DNA from: an uncultured bacterium
Lineage (GTDB): Bacteria; Bacillota_I; Bacilli_A; RFN20; CAG-826
DNA: 64,000 nucleotides
Assembly (NCBI GenBank): GCA_949293255.1
Contig: CASFCL010000004.1
Location: 1-64,000, forward strand
Direction: 5' to 3'
A model generated the notes under the pieces. The model saw only the letters and a list, made by a program, of their open reading frames with translations, was not told the origin of the DNA and ran no database searches. The translations under genes and the position numbers were made by a program. Shown in pieces: positions 17,315-26,422 of the stretch; position 1 is the first letter of the stretch; every line of letters starts with the position of its first letter.

Positions 17315-20300
17315 ATGTATTTAGATAAAGTTTATTCAAAAAACATAGATATTCAAAAAACTTTAACTGATCCTCAAGACAAGATTTATGGATCTGATAT
17401 TTTTCATGCATTTGAAAACAACGAATATACATTCTTCGTAACCTATAAAAACGAGATAATTCAATACTATGCAATATTAATAAATAAAAATAATAATGCC
17501 TTACCAAAATTATTAATTTTTTCAATTGATATTAATGGTGAACTTCTTGGAGTACCTTCTCAAGAAGAATTAGCTTTTTGTTTATATCTAATTAAAAAAG
17601 AGGAAGAAAACGAAGTTAATAATCCTGAAAAGGTTGAAAAACAATATGATTTCCTACCTCAATCCTTTAAAGAACTATCAAAATATTCTCCAAGCGAGTT
17701 AAAACTTCGCTCACAAGTTAGAGATGATTTTGCTTCTTTATTAGATGAGTTTAAAGATGCTAAAAACTTTGTTGATACTGAGATTACAACTTTTGGAAAT
17801 ATTGTTTGTGAAATTGAAATAATAAATGGCCTTAATCCAAAAGATTATTCTAATCGACTTTTTAAAATTAGAGTTGGTTCACCTGGTTCACTTTATGTTG
17901 TTAAAAATATCAAATTTTTCCTTAAATCTATCTACGAAAATCAAAGAGTTACTTTAGGAAAAAACTTTGATTATGTATTAAGTTCTTCTCTTTTCACTGA
18001 AAAAGCCCTGCAAATCCTTGATTTTTTTGAAAAAAAGTCAAGACAATCATATGATTATAACACCTGTGAGTTAGATGATAGAGACTTTGTAACTTTATTA
18101 GATTTATTAAAAGATGAAACCATTAAATATGATGAAAAATATTTTAAAGTTACTGATAAAGAAAAGGGTTCAATTGATATCGATGATTTAGGTAATTTTA
18201 CTATCTTCCCAGAAATTACCATACCTCAAAAGAAGAGTGATTCATTTTCTTATAAATCCACTTTTATATTTTTTGATCACGCAAATAAATGTCTTAGAAC
18301 AATCGAATTTAAAAACGCTGCATCTTTTAAATTTTATGACTTCCTTAATAAATATAAAAAATCATTTAAGAGTGAATATATCAGCGATTTAATTTCAGAA
18401 AATTTCAAAAAACAATTACCTCACATTGTCGAATATAGTAAAAATCCAAATGTTGAATCTAAATTTAGAATCGAATATTTCATTTCATTAGATACACAAA
18501 AGAATCCAGTCTTTGATGTTAAATATTTTTATGACGGCAACGAAGTTAAAGCTGATTTAGTTAGAGATGATTTCAATGTTTCATTTAAACTAACAAAATT
18601 TGAAAATTTAGTTAACTCTATACCACTTCTACTTAAAGGAAGAGGAAATAATGAAACTTTAGCTATGATTTTAATAACTGATTTTTCTATTTTTAGAGAT
18701 ATTGCAACTGTCTATATTGATAAAGGAATCAAAGATATAACTTTAAATAAAAGTGTTTCTATTAGCATCAATGTTCAATATGTTAGCGGTTGGCTTGATG
18801 TTAAAGTTGGTAGTGAAGATTATAATAATAAAGAAATCAACGATATTTTAAATTCTTATAAAAAGAAAAAGAAATTTATCTTAATCAATAATAAATTAAT
18901 TGATTTAAGAGAAAATACTGAGGTTAAAAAATTAAACGAATTACAAACTGAATTAGCTTTTAAAGAAGATAATTTCAATAACAAAATTCCATTTTATCAA
19001 TCTCTTAAACTTCAAAAATATATCGATATAAACGAAGAAAATAAAGATAAATTCAATGTTGAATTTGATTCAAAAATTCGTGATATTTTTGATCAAATTA
19101 AAGACTTCAAAAACGCAGACGTTTATATCAACCCATCTTTACAAAACACTTTAAGACCATATCAAATTGAAGGTATTAAATGGTTAGGTACTATTTATAA
19201 CACTGGTTTTTCAGGAATTTTAGGCGATGATATGGGTTTAGGTAAAACTTTAGAAATTATTTCTTTGATTGATTCTTTAGAAACTGAATTACCAATCATC
19301 ATTGTTTGCCCTAAATCTTTAATTTATAACTGGAAAGCCGAATTTAAAAAATGGGCACCACATTTAAAAACCGTTGTTATCGATGGAAACAGAACTCATC
19401 GTATGATCAAAATTAACGACATTAAAAAAGGAAGCAAAGTTAGTTACATCACAAGTTACGATTCTTTAAGAACCGATATCGACTTCTACTATATTAAAGA
19501 ATTCTCTTTAGCAATTGTTGATGAAGCTCAACATATTAAAAACGCATCAGCTGAAAAAACTAAAGCTGTTAAACAACTTAGAGCTGAAGGCAAGTTTGCT
19601 TTAACTGGTACTCCTATTGAAAATTCATTATTAGATTTATGGTCAATTTTTGATTTCTTGATGCCAAAATATTTAAATTCAAGGCAAAAATTCACAGAAG
19701 AATATTTAACTGCTTTCAATCCGGGAAGTTCTAACGCTGAAGCTAAAAAGAAACTTTTAGCAAAAGTTACTCCGTTTATTTTAAGAAGAACTAAAGAGCA
19801 AGTTTTAACTGAGCTTCCTCCAAAAACTGAACTCATTACAACTATCGATTTAACTGATAAACAAAAAGAACTTTATGAAGCATATAGACAAAAAGCGGTT
19901 AACTCATTTACAGACTTCAAAGCACAAAAAATGTCTATCCTTGCTACCATCAATAGACTCCGTCAAATTGCAGTTGATCCATCGTCTTTCCTTGAAAATT
20001 ATGACGAAATCGCTGCTAAACTCGACTATTCTTTAGAATTAATTCAAGAATCAATTGAGAATGGACATAAAGTTTTAGTCTTCTCTTTCTTTACTTCCGT
20101 CCTCACTCACCTTAAAGATTTATTACAAAAATTAGGTATTAAATCATATTATTTATCAGGTGATACTCCAGCTGAAGAAAGATTCAAAATGTCCAATGAT
20201 TTTAATACTTCAGACAATATTAAGGTATTCCTTGTTAGTTTAAAAGCAGGCGGAACTGGTCTTAATTTAATTGGTGCTGATACTGTAATTCATCTAGATC

Positions 20301-20527
20301 CTTGGTGGAATGTTGCCGCTGAAAACCAAGCTACAGATAGAGCACACCGTATTGGTCAAACTAGACCTGTTACAATTTATAAGTTAGTTTCTTATAACAC
20401 AGTTGAAGATAAAATCATTAAACTTCAAGAGCGAAAGAAAGCTCTTTATGACCAAGTCATTAGAAATGGCGGCGATTTCATCTCTTCAATGGACGATGAA
20501 GACTTTAAATATTTATTATCAAATTAA
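17315..20527 (+). CDS. SNF2-family DNA-dependent ATPase/helicase
   Basis: This 1070-residue Swi2/Snf2 ATPase is of the bacterial type. The N-terminal 600 residues include a region like the bacterial SNF2-associated domain (about 120-250, with LFKIRVGSPGSLYVVKNI). The ATPase core starts near residue 615. It carries ILGDDMGLGKTLEI (motif I, about 638-645), VDEAQHIKNA (motif II, about 734-737), FALTGTPIENSLLDLWSIFD (motif III), DRAHRIGQTRPV (motif VI, about 1007-1018) and the SNF2 C-terminal segment SLKAGGTGLNLIGADTVI. It translocates on DNA and may remodel protein-DNA complexes or stalled transcription. It follows the unknown partner gene by 3 bp and converges on tsaD with a 4-bp overlap. Confidence 0.93.
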   Translation: MYLDKVYSKNIDIQKTLTDPQDKIYGSDIFHAFENNEYTFFVTYKNEIIQYYAILINKNNNALPKLLIFSIDINGELLGVPSQEELAFCLYLIKKEEENEVNNPEKVEKQYDFLPQSFKELSKYSPSELKLRSQVRDDFASLLDEFKDAKNFVDTEITTFGNIVCEIEIINGLNPKDYSNRLFKIRVGSPGSLYVVKNIKFFLKSIYENQRVTLGKNFDYVLSSSLFTEKALQILDFFEKKSRQSYDYNTCELDDRDFVTLLDLLKDETIKYDEKYFKVTDKEKGSIDIDDLGNFTIFPEITIPQKKSDSFSYKSTFIFFDHANKCLRTIEFKNAASFKFYDFLNKYKKSFKSEYISDLISENFKKQLPHIVEYSKNPNVESKFRIEYFISLDTQKNPVFDVKYFYDGNEVKADLVRDDFNVSFKLTKFENLVNSIPLLLKGRGNNETLAMILITDFSIFRDIATVYIDKGIKDITLNKSVSISINVQYVSGWLDVKVGSEDYNNKEINDILNSYKKKKKFILINNKLIDLRENTEVKKLNELQTELAFKEDNFNNKIPFYQSLKLQKYIDINEENKDKFNVEFDSKIRDIFDQIKDFKNADVYINPSLQNTLRPYQIEGIKWLGTIYNTGFSGILGDDMGLGKTLEIISLIDSLETELPIIIVCPKSLIYNWKAEFKKWAPHLKTVVIDGNRTHRMIKINDIKKGSKVSYITSYDSLRTDIDFYYIKEFSLAIVDEAQHIKNASAEKTKAVKQLRAEGKFALTGTPIENSLLDLWSIFDFLMPKYLNSRQKFTEEYLTAFNPGSSNAEAKKKLLAKVTPFILRRTKEQVLTELPPKTELITTIDLTDKQKELYEAYRQKAVNSFTDFKAQKMSILATINRLRQIAVDPSSFLENYDEIAAKLDYSLELIQESIENGHKVLVFSFFTSVLTHLKDLLQKLGIKSYYLSGDTPAEERFKMSNDFNTSDNIKVFLVSLKAGGTGLNLIGADTVIHLDPWWNVAAENQATDRAHRIGQTRPVTIYKLVSYNTVEDKIIKLQERKKALYDQVIRNGGDFISSMDDEDFKYLLSN

Positions 20528-21540
20528 AATTTTAAATAATTTTCAATTTTCCAAGATGGATCAACACCTAAACTTAAATGTGCAAAGACTTTTTCGTCAT
20601 ATAAATAATCGCCAACTTTAGCAATCATTACTGCATTATCAGTTGTACACCATAAAGGTGGAATTATTACGTCTATAGCGGTATTTTTAAAGATTCTTTG
20701 AATCTCTGATCTTAAATATGAATTGGCACTTACTCCTCCAGCAAGTACTACTTGTTCTACTTTATATTGTTTTGTAGCTTTTTGAACTCTATCAATAATT
20801 AAGCCAACCGCAACATCTTGGAAAGATTTTGCCATATTCTTAATATCAACGGTTTCGCCTTTTTGTTCAATATTGTGTTTTAAATTAATTACTGCAGTTT
20901 TTAAACCACTATAAGATACATTTAAACTTCCATCATGCATTGGAATTGGAAGATGATAGGTGTGTTCACCTTCTTTTGCAAGTCGATCAATTTCTACTCC
21001 GCCTGGATAAGGAAGACCCATTACTCTAGCGACTTTATCAAAAGATTCACCGATTGCGTCATCTTTTGTCTCTCCAATAATCTTAAAATCCATATGTTTT
21101 TCCATATAAACTAGTTCTGTATTACCTCCACTAACAACAACTGCAAGTAAAGGAAATTTTAAAGGTTTAACAAATTCATTAGCATAAATATGACCAGCAA
21201 GATGATGAACAGGAATTAAAGGAATATTGTAAATTAAAGATAAAGTTTTAGCTGCTTGAAGTCCAACATGTAAAGCACCAATTAAACCTGGTCCACGAGT
21301 AACAGCAATTGCTGAAAGATCTTCAAATTGAACATTTGCTTTTTCCATAGCTTCTTTTATGACAACACCAATATTTTCAAGATGAAGTCTTGAAGCAATT
21401 TCAGGCATGACTCCACCATATTTTTTATGCATTTCAATTTGAGTAGAAATTACATTGGCAATAAGTTCACCATTTTTAATTATTGCGCATGCAGTTTCAT
21501 CACAGCTGCTTTCAATTCCTAAAATAATTCTATCTTTCAT
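20524..21540 (-). CDS. tsaD: tRNA N6-threonylcarbamoyladenosine transferase TsaD
   Basis: This 338-residue Kae1/TsaD protein is the catalytic subunit that transfers the threonylcarbamoyl group to A37 of ANN-decoding tRNAs. It contains ILGIESSCDETACA at the N terminus, VTRGPGLIGALHVGL, the metal-binding HHLAGHIYAN (HxxxH), VSGGNTELVYM, KTLDDAIGESFDK-like TKDDAIGESFDK and LAGGVSANSYLR. It is the last gene of the minus-strand cluster DUF402-tsaE-tsaB-rimI-tsaD, which brings together all three dedicated bacterial TsaBDE subunits. It needs TsaC/Sua5, which is not in this window. Confidence 0.97.
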   Translation of the reverse strand: MKDRIILGIESSCDETACAIIKNGELIANVISTQIEMHKKYGGVMPEIASRLHLENIGVVIKEAMEKANVQFEDLSAIAVTRGPGLIGALHVGLQAAKTLSLIYNIPLIPVHHLAGHIYANEFVKPLKFPLLAVVVSGGNTELVYMEKHMDFKIIGETKDDAIGESFDKVARVMGLPYPGGVEIDRLAKEGEHTYHLPIPMHDGSLNVSYSGLKTAVINLKHNIEQKGETVDIKNMAKSFQDVAVGLIIDRVQKATKQYKVEQVVLAGGVSANSYLRSEIQRIFKNTAIDVIIPPLWCTTDNAVMIAKVGDYLYDEKVFAHLSLGVDPSWKIENYLKF

Positions 21541-21542
21541 AC

Positions 21543-21983
21543 CTATATAAGTCCTTTCATCATATATATAGCATCTTCACCATCTTCATAATATTGCTTT
21601 TTAACTGTAATTTTCAAAAAGCCGTATTTTTCATATAAAGATATTGCAGGAATATTTGATGCTCTAACTTCTAAAGTTACCGTTTCTACATCATTTTCTT
21701 TCCACATTTTCTCTGCATTTTGAAGCAAAAACCCAGCAAAACCCCTATTTCTTTTATTTTTTCTTACTGCGATACGGTTTATGGTAGCACTATCAAATGT
21801 GATCCAAAAAATAATATAACCATAGATTTTTTTATCTTCATCTTCAATTACTAAAGTTTTAGAAAAAGGATTATTTTCAAGTTCATACAAAATATCATCC
21901 CTTTTAAAAGGAACACTAAAAGATTCTTCTTCTATTTCAACAATTGAATCTAAATCTAATTTTGATGCTACTCTAATTTCCAT
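21543..21983 (-). CDS. rimI: Ribosomal-protein-alanine N-acetyltransferase RimI-like
   Basis: This 146-residue GNAT acetyltransferase has EIEEESFSVPFKRDDI, the central strand INRIAVRKNKRNRGFAGFLL (acetyl-CoA pyrophosphate loop R-x-x-G-x-A/G) and ASNIPAISLYEKYGF, the RimI-type C-terminal motif. In bacteria RimI acetylates the N-terminal alanine of ribosomal protein S18, and the gene is often placed in the tsaB-tsaD cluster as here. It is separated from tsaD by 2 bp and from tsaB by 5 bp, so it is part of one operon. Substrate is inferred from genomic position. Confidence 0.9.
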   Translation of the reverse strand: MEIRVASKLDLDSIVEIEEESFSVPFKRDDILYELENNPFSKTLVIEDEDKKIYGYIIFWITFDSATINRIAVRKNKRNRGFAGFLLQNAEKMWKENDVETVTLEVRASNIPAISLYEKYGFLKITVKKQYYEDGEDAIYMMKGLI

Positions 21984-21988
21984 AACTA

Positions 21989-22573
21989 TTAATCTTTTAA
22001 ATAAACCGCGCTTAATGTAAGAATATCTTTTTGAAGATATTTTTCATCCTTTAATCTAAACATATTATGAAGAATTTCTTTATTTTGAGATTCAATTTCA
22101 AGATAATCAGTATCTCCACAAATAGCAAAATCCATATGTTTTTCAATATATTCTTTAACTTCTTCATTTTTCATTACTCGATCACTAAGAATTTCTTCGT
22201 TATTTTTATAAACACCAATATAACTTCTATTACTTCTAGCATTGATTAAGCAAATTGAAGGTTTATCAGCTAATTGAAGAACTTTTAAAGAACTTAAAAC
22301 ATAACAAGGAATATTTAGGGCTAAACAATAAATTTTAGCTATTGTTAAAGCAATTCTTACCCCTGTATAAGATCCTGGACCATTTGTAACGACAATTTCG
22401 TTAACAGTTTTTGGATCTACACTATTTCTTTTTAAAATATTTTCAAGTTCGCTCATCATATACTCTGATTGAGCTTGCCAACATTCATATTCAATAATAT
22501 CAACCATCTTATTATCAATTGCTAAACCAATTGATAAATTTTTATATGTTGAATCTAATAATAAAGTAATCAT
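21989..22573 (-). CDS. tsaB: tRNA threonylcarbamoyladenosine biosynthesis protein TsaB
   Basis: This 194-residue TsaB/YeaZ protein is the non-catalytic ASKHA-fold partner that activates TsaD and recruits TsaE. It begins with LLLDSTYKNLSIGL and carries VVTNGPGSYTGVRIALTIAK, the strongest family marker. The C-terminal half is short compared with the E. coli protein (231 residues) but typical of Firmicutes-like members. Its start codon overlaps the tsaE stop by 1 bp and it is followed by rimI. Confidence 0.93.
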   Translation of the reverse strand: MITLLLDSTYKNLSIGLAIDNKMVDIIEYECWQAQSEYMMSELENILKRNSVDPKTVNEIVVTNGPGSYTGVRIALTIAKIYCLALNIPCYVLSSLKVLQLADKPSICLINARSNRSYIGVYKNNEEILSDRVMKNEEVKEYIEKHMDFAICGDTDYLEIESQNKEILHNMFRLKDEKYLQKDILTLSAVYLKD

Positions 22574-23052
22574 TATTTTTGATACTCCTTTAAAAAATTC
22601 ATAATTTCATCATATATTTTTGAGTTACTAGAAAAAGTAAATTCTCTTGAGCCATCACTTAAAATATGAATATCAATATCTAAACTAAAATTTTGAGGAA
22701 TAAATTCTTCAATAAACATTGGCCATTCAATTAAACAGACTCCATCTCCTTCAATTACTTCTTCTAATCCGATGTTTTTATTTTCATCACTAACATCTTC
22801 AAGTCTATAAGCATCAATATGATATAAATTCATTGTTTTTTTATTAAAATAGCACTTTAAAATGTTAAAAGTTGGTGAATTTATCTCATCTTCAATTCCT
22901 AAGCCTTCTCCTACACCCTTAGTAAAAGTGGTTTTACCTGCTCCTAAATCTCCTCTTAAAGTAATAATAGAACCTTTAAAAAGATGTTTTGATAACTCTT
23001 TAGCTAATGAAATTGTTTCTTCTTTAGATTTTGTAATAACCTTAATTGCCAT
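22573..23052 (-). CDS. tsaE: tRNA threonylcarbamoyladenosine biosynthesis ATPase TsaE
   Basis: This 159-residue P-loop ATPase has Walker A LRGDLGAGKTTFTKGVGEGL, the switch-like SPTFNILKCY, the Walker B-like strand LYHIDAYRLEDVSD and LIEWPMFIEEFIP near the C terminus. TsaE hydrolyses ATP to reset the TsaBD complex during t6A synthesis. It overlaps the DUF402 gene by 11 bp and tsaB by 1 bp. Length and order of motifs are canonical. Confidence 0.95.
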   Translation of the reverse strand: MAIKVITKSKEETISLAKELSKHLFKGSIITLRGDLGAGKTTFTKGVGEGLGIEDEINSPTFNILKCYFNKKTMNLYHIDAYRLEDVSDENKNIGLEEVIEGDGVCLIEWPMFIEEFIPQNFSLDIDIHILSDGSREFTFSSNSKIYDEIMNFLKEYQK

Positions 23053-23584
23053 TTTTTACATTAGCCTCCTTTAAGAATGTTTCATAATACTCTTTAATTT
23101 TTTCGTCAATAAATGGGTAGCCGCCCTTACTCATCATTTGTTTAACTTCGTTGATGTTAAATTTTAAAATTTCATCAATTGTTTCACCATATTGGAATTT
23201 TTTACGATGATAACCATATTCTTTAACATCAATTAATCTAATATCATGATTTGGATATAACTTTATATCTAAATCATAATCAATATATTTAACTTTTTGT
23301 TTATCAATAATAAATGGTGAAGCAAGGTTAACATAATAAACAATGCCAGCATCCTTAATCATTGCAATTACATTCCACCATTTTTTCTTAGAAAAAACCA
23401 TAATTGCAGGTTCTTTTGTATGCCACATTCTATAATCGTGCTCAATTACTTTAGTTTTTTTAGATGCAACAACTATATATTCTTCATTTTCTTCAACAAC
23501 AAAAACAGGATCCCAGATTCTATGCATTCTCCCGTCATGTTTATATCCTTGGATTTCAATCCATTTTCCTTTTAATATAGCCAT
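23042..23584 (-). CDS. DUF402 nucleoside di/triphosphatase (Ntdp-like)
   Basis: This 180-residue protein of the DUF402 family is similar to the S. aureus nucleoside tri-/diphosphatase Ntdp. Typical segments are WIEIQGYKHDGRMHRIWD, AIMVFSKKKWWNVIAM, IVYYVNLASPFI and IKYIDYDLDIKLYPN-like KYIDYDLDIKLYPNHDIRL, where acidic residues coordinate divalent metals. It is the first gene of the tsaE-tsaB-rimI-tsaD operon and overlaps tsaE by 11 bp. TAGGA lies before the ATG. Activity on nucleotides is inferred from the family. Confidence 0.88.
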   Translation of the reverse strand: MAILKGKWIEIQGYKHDGRMHRIWDPVFVVEENEEYIVVASKKTKVIEHDYRMWHTKEPAIMVFSKKKWWNVIAMIKDAGIVYYVNLASPFIIDKQKVKYIDYDLDIKLYPNHDIRLIDVKEYGYHRKKFQYGETIDEILKFNINEVKQMMSKGGYPFIDEKIKEYYETFLKEANVKNGN

Positions 23585-23616
23585 AATTAAATCCTACCAA
23601 TATTAAAAAGAAATAT

Positions 23617-24744
23617 TTATTTGTTGATTGTATCAATAATATTTAAAACTTTCTTTAAATCTTCTTCAGTTCTTCTTAAATTATTAAATTTGAAATCAGA
23701 ATCAACAGGAATGTTGATATATTTATCCTCATAATCAATACCAACTGAAGTTTTACCTTTTCTAATAGATAAAATTACATCAATTAATGTTGAATCAATT
23801 CTAAATTTTCTAAGTTCATCAATAACCTTTTTATTAAGAACTTTTCTCCAATTTGGATCATTTGAATAAATTACATAAGTTGAGTTTCCTTCAACCATTT
23901 CTAAATCATCAGTGTCATCAATTGGTCTAGATAATTCTCCACCTTTAAGTTGGAAAAGAATATATTTATCTTCCTCTTCATAATTATTATCGCAAATATA
24001 ATATTTACCTAAAAACATAGGTGAGGTTCTATTTTTAATTAAAATACTTGCGGCTAAGTCAGCACTTGCAAAAGTTTTTCCATCATATTGAGCAATAAAT
24101 AAGTTTCTGGATTTTGTACTATGTAATCCTTTATAGAAATGTGCATTAAAGAATAATCCGCTATCCATTTGTTGACCGGATAAATATTGTTTTTCTGTAA
24201 ATTTTTCATTTGCGTATAAATACTCATTTTGAGTTTTAAACATGTTATCAATATATTCTTCAGCAGCTACACTTAATCTTTTCTTGAACATTTTTGAAAT
24301 AATAAAAGCTCCTGCAAGTGATACAGCTAAAACACCTAAACAGACATATAAAACCCAGCTATATTCGGTGCCAAAAATCATAATGAGGATAAAGCAAGCA
24401 ACTGCAACTGCTAAAATTGCACCTGAAGCAATTGAATTTAATAATTTTTGCTTCTTGGCATAGTCTAAATATTTCTTTCTATGTTCGTTTACTTTATCTT
24501 CGACAACTTTTTGAATTTCATCTAATGGTAATTTATTGAATTCATCTTCAAGTTTTGTGTTTTCTTGAATAAGTGTTTCAATCTCATTAACTTCTTTTTC
24601 TTCTTCAACCACTGCTTGATCTTGAGTTTCATTAACTTCAGTGTTTACAACTTTTTGCTCATCAGTAAATTCTGATTTTTCTTCTACATTTTCAACTGGC
24701 GAAGTATTTACTTCTTCAGTCTTTTTAAATTTCTTTAATCCCAT
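23617..24744 (-). CDS. Hypothetical membrane-anchored protein
   Basis: This 375-residue protein has a long acidic, low-complexity N terminus (residues 1-90, rich in Glu, Val, Asn and Thr), then two adjacent membrane helices (about 103-128 and 131-153). A cytoplasmic C-terminal domain of about 215 residues begins with KMFKKRLSVAAEEY. I do not recognise the C-terminal domain. The start at 24744 (MGLKKFKK) is preferred over an ATG 21 bp upstream because a TTAGGAG site lies between them at the right distance. It precedes the t6A operon by 32 bp and may be cotranscribed. Confidence 0.75.
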   Translation of the reverse strand: MGLKKFKKTEEVNTSPVENVEEKSEFTDEQKVVNTEVNETQDQAVVEEEKEVNEIETLIQENTKLEDEFNKLPLDEIQKVVEDKVNEHRKKYLDYAKKQKLLNSIASGAILAVAVACFILIMIFGTEYSWVLYVCLGVLAVSLAGAFIISKMFKKRLSVAAEEYIDNMFKTQNEYLYANEKFTEKQYLSGQQMDSGLFFNAHFYKGLHSTKSRNLFIAQYDGKTFASADLAASILIKNRTSPMFLGKYYICDNNYEEEDKYILFQLKGGELSRPIDDTDDLEMVEGNSTYVIYSNDPNWRKVLNKKVIDELRKFRIDSTLIDVILSIRKGKTSVGIDYEDKYINIPVDSDFKFNNLRRTEEDLKKVLNIIDTINK

Positions 24745-24793
24745 AATAATAAATTCTCCTAACAATTCTCGCTTAAAATTATAAACTATCTAG

Positions 24794-24817
24794 AAGATAA
24801 TTGTTATCAATTATCTT
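24794..24817. repeat. Perfect 10-bp hairpin at the end of the broken ABC gene
   Basis: AAGATAATTG (24794-24803) pairs with 24808-24817 across a 4-nt loop. It contains the stop codon of the shifted reading frame. No clear T tract follows on either strand, so terminator function is uncertain. Confidence 0.45.
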
Positions 24818-25627
24818 AAACAATTTAAAAAATATTTAATTTGTTTAAATTTTTTTAACAAAAAAGCAAGCAAAAACTCACTATTTTCAAGTAAAAACCC
24901 TGCAGAATTCTTATATTTTTCATTTTTCTTAATATTCAAATTACTATTTTCGCATGTTAATTTTGTATTTAATATTTCATCATTTAAAACTTCACCATTA
25001 TCAATTTCAATAACTCTGTCACCGTAAACACGAGCATTAATTGAGTCATGACTAACGATAATAACTAAGATTTCTTTAGATATCTCTTTTAATAATTCAA
25101 AAATGTGCTTTGATGTTTTTTTATCTAAAGAACCTGTTGGCTCATCAGCTAAAATTACTTTTGATTCTTTAGCAAGCGCTCTTGCAGTAGCAACACGTTG
25201 TTTCTGACCAGTACTTAATTCATAAACTTTTCTTTTTTCAAATCCTTCTAGCCCGACTTTTCTTAAAATTTCAGAAACTTTTTCATAACTTATTTTTTTC
25301 TAAACCAAAAAGAATGTTTTCTTTTATGTTAAAATCTACTAACAAATTGAAATCTTGAAAGATAATACTAAAATCATTCTTTCTAACATCATCCATGATT
25401 GAATTATTTATAGGATTAATAGTTTTGTTGTTATATTGAATTTCTCCAGAAGATACTTCTAATAAACCAGAAATTAAATTTAATAAAGTGGTTTTACCAC
25501 TACCAGATTTACCCAATATAAAAATTAACCTATTCTCGCCTAGCTTTAAATTAACATTTTTTAAGGCTGAAATAGTTTTTTCTTTTGAAAGATTGTAATT
25601 TTTAGAAACATTAATTAAATTGATCAT
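24811..25627 (-). pseudogene. ABC transporter ATPase (MacB/LolD type), frameshifted and truncated
   Basis: Reading from 25627, the first 114 codons encode a normal ABC ATPase N terminus with Walker A ILGKSGSGKTTLLNLISG and the Q-loop IIFQDFNLL, then end at a TGA (25283). Removing one base from a run of seven T (25293-25299) restores the frame. It then gives the signature ELSTGQKQRVATARAL, Walker B VILADEPTGSLD and the switch IVSHDS, on to a stop at 24811. The last 50 residues resemble the start of an FtsX-like permease fusion (SEFLLAFLLKKFKQIK), which is then cut off. So the gene looks like a truncated ABC-permease fusion with an additional 1-nt indel. A sequencing error in the homopolymer could explain the indel but not the missing permease. 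Confidence 0.8.
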
Positions 25628-25687
25628 TATATTAAATAATTCTTATTTAAAACTCTTTTAAATATGTTAAGCAGACAAAAGGATATA

Positions 25688-25738
25688 TTAATTCACTTCA
25701 GCACGTAAACTAGCCCCTATCGTAATTAAATCTGCCAT
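25688..25738 (-). CDS. Possible 16-residue peptide gene
   Basis: A 16-codon ORF encodes MADLITIGASLRAEVN and ends with TAA. It has a GGGAG site 6 nt before its ATG and TATAAT boxes further upstream (the nearer at about 25758-25763). Its codon use is less AT-biased than the surroundings. It precedes the broken ABC ATPase by 60 bp on the same strand. It could be a secreted or signalling peptide for the transporter, a leader peptide, or a remnant of a longer gene. I recognise no family. Confidence 0.4.
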   Translation of the reverse strand: MADLITIGASLRAEVN

Positions 25739-25807
25739 ACCAATCTCCCATTAATAATAAAAATTATAGACCAGTATTATAGCTAGATAAAGACTTAGAC
25801 ATTAATT

Positions 25808-26422
25808 TTAACAATCTTTCAAATTATAAATTAAAACACAAGTTCCTTTTGATATTTTAATTTCAGTTTCTTGTCCTATAAACTCATTATCAATCCCTAA
25901 AGGAAAGGAATTTTTTATTACTTTTTTATCAATTTCATACTTAGCATTTTTTATAGTTACAACACTTGAATTAGAAAAAGAAAATAAAGAAAAATATCCT
26001 TTATAAGATGAATCTAGAACAAATTTTTCGTTCTTTAAAACTCTGATAATTGTATTATTTTGAATCAAAAACCCTTCTAAACCTTTATTTTTTAAATAAA
26101 TTAGGTTTTGGATGTTAGCTAAGGAATGTTCAATTCTATTGCCTAAGCATCCATATAAATAAAATCTTTTATATCCTCTTTTGATACCTTCTTTAATACC
26201 TTCAAAGATATCCGTAGTGTCTTTAATTTTATTTAATTTTTTTATTTCAATATCATTAGGTAATGGACCATTAATACTATCAAAATCTCCAATTAATAAA
26301 TCTACTTTTAAGACTCCTCGATGATCGTAACCACCATCACAACAGATTAAAAAGTCACTTTCACTTTTTTCAATTTTATCGTTTTTATATTCTCCAGCAC
26401 CTAATAAAATACATTTATTCAT
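25808..26422 (-). CDS. thiN: Thiamine pyrophosphokinase
   Basis: This 204-residue enzyme phosphorylates thiamine with ATP to thiamine pyrophosphate. Family motifs are ICCDGGYDH, LLIGDFDSI (the acidic catalytic loop), NKIKDTTDIFEGI and YGCLGNRIEHSLANI (glycine-rich, Arg/His). The C-terminal beta domain ends in FPLGIDNEFIG and CVLIY, as expected for the thiamine-binding half. It overlaps the ThiT-like transporter gene by 8 bp, and both lie behind a TPP riboswitch, so uptake and activation of thiamine form one operon. Confidence 0.94.
   Translation of the reverse strand: MNKCILLGAGEYKNDKIEKSESDFLICCDGGYDHRGVLKVDLLIGDFDSINGPLPNDIEIKKLNKIKDTTDIFEGIKEGIKRGYKRFYLYGCLGNRIEHSLANIQNLIYLKNKGLEGFLIQNNTIIRVLKNEKFVLDSSYKGYFSLFSFSNSSVVTIKNAKYEIDKKVIKNSFPLGIDNEFIGQETEIKISKGTCVLIYNLKDC

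Noticed and set aside
24794-24817. Rho-independent terminator at the end of the broken ABC gene
   Set aside because: The stem is perfect, but no T tract follows on either strand; it is kept only as an inverted repeat.
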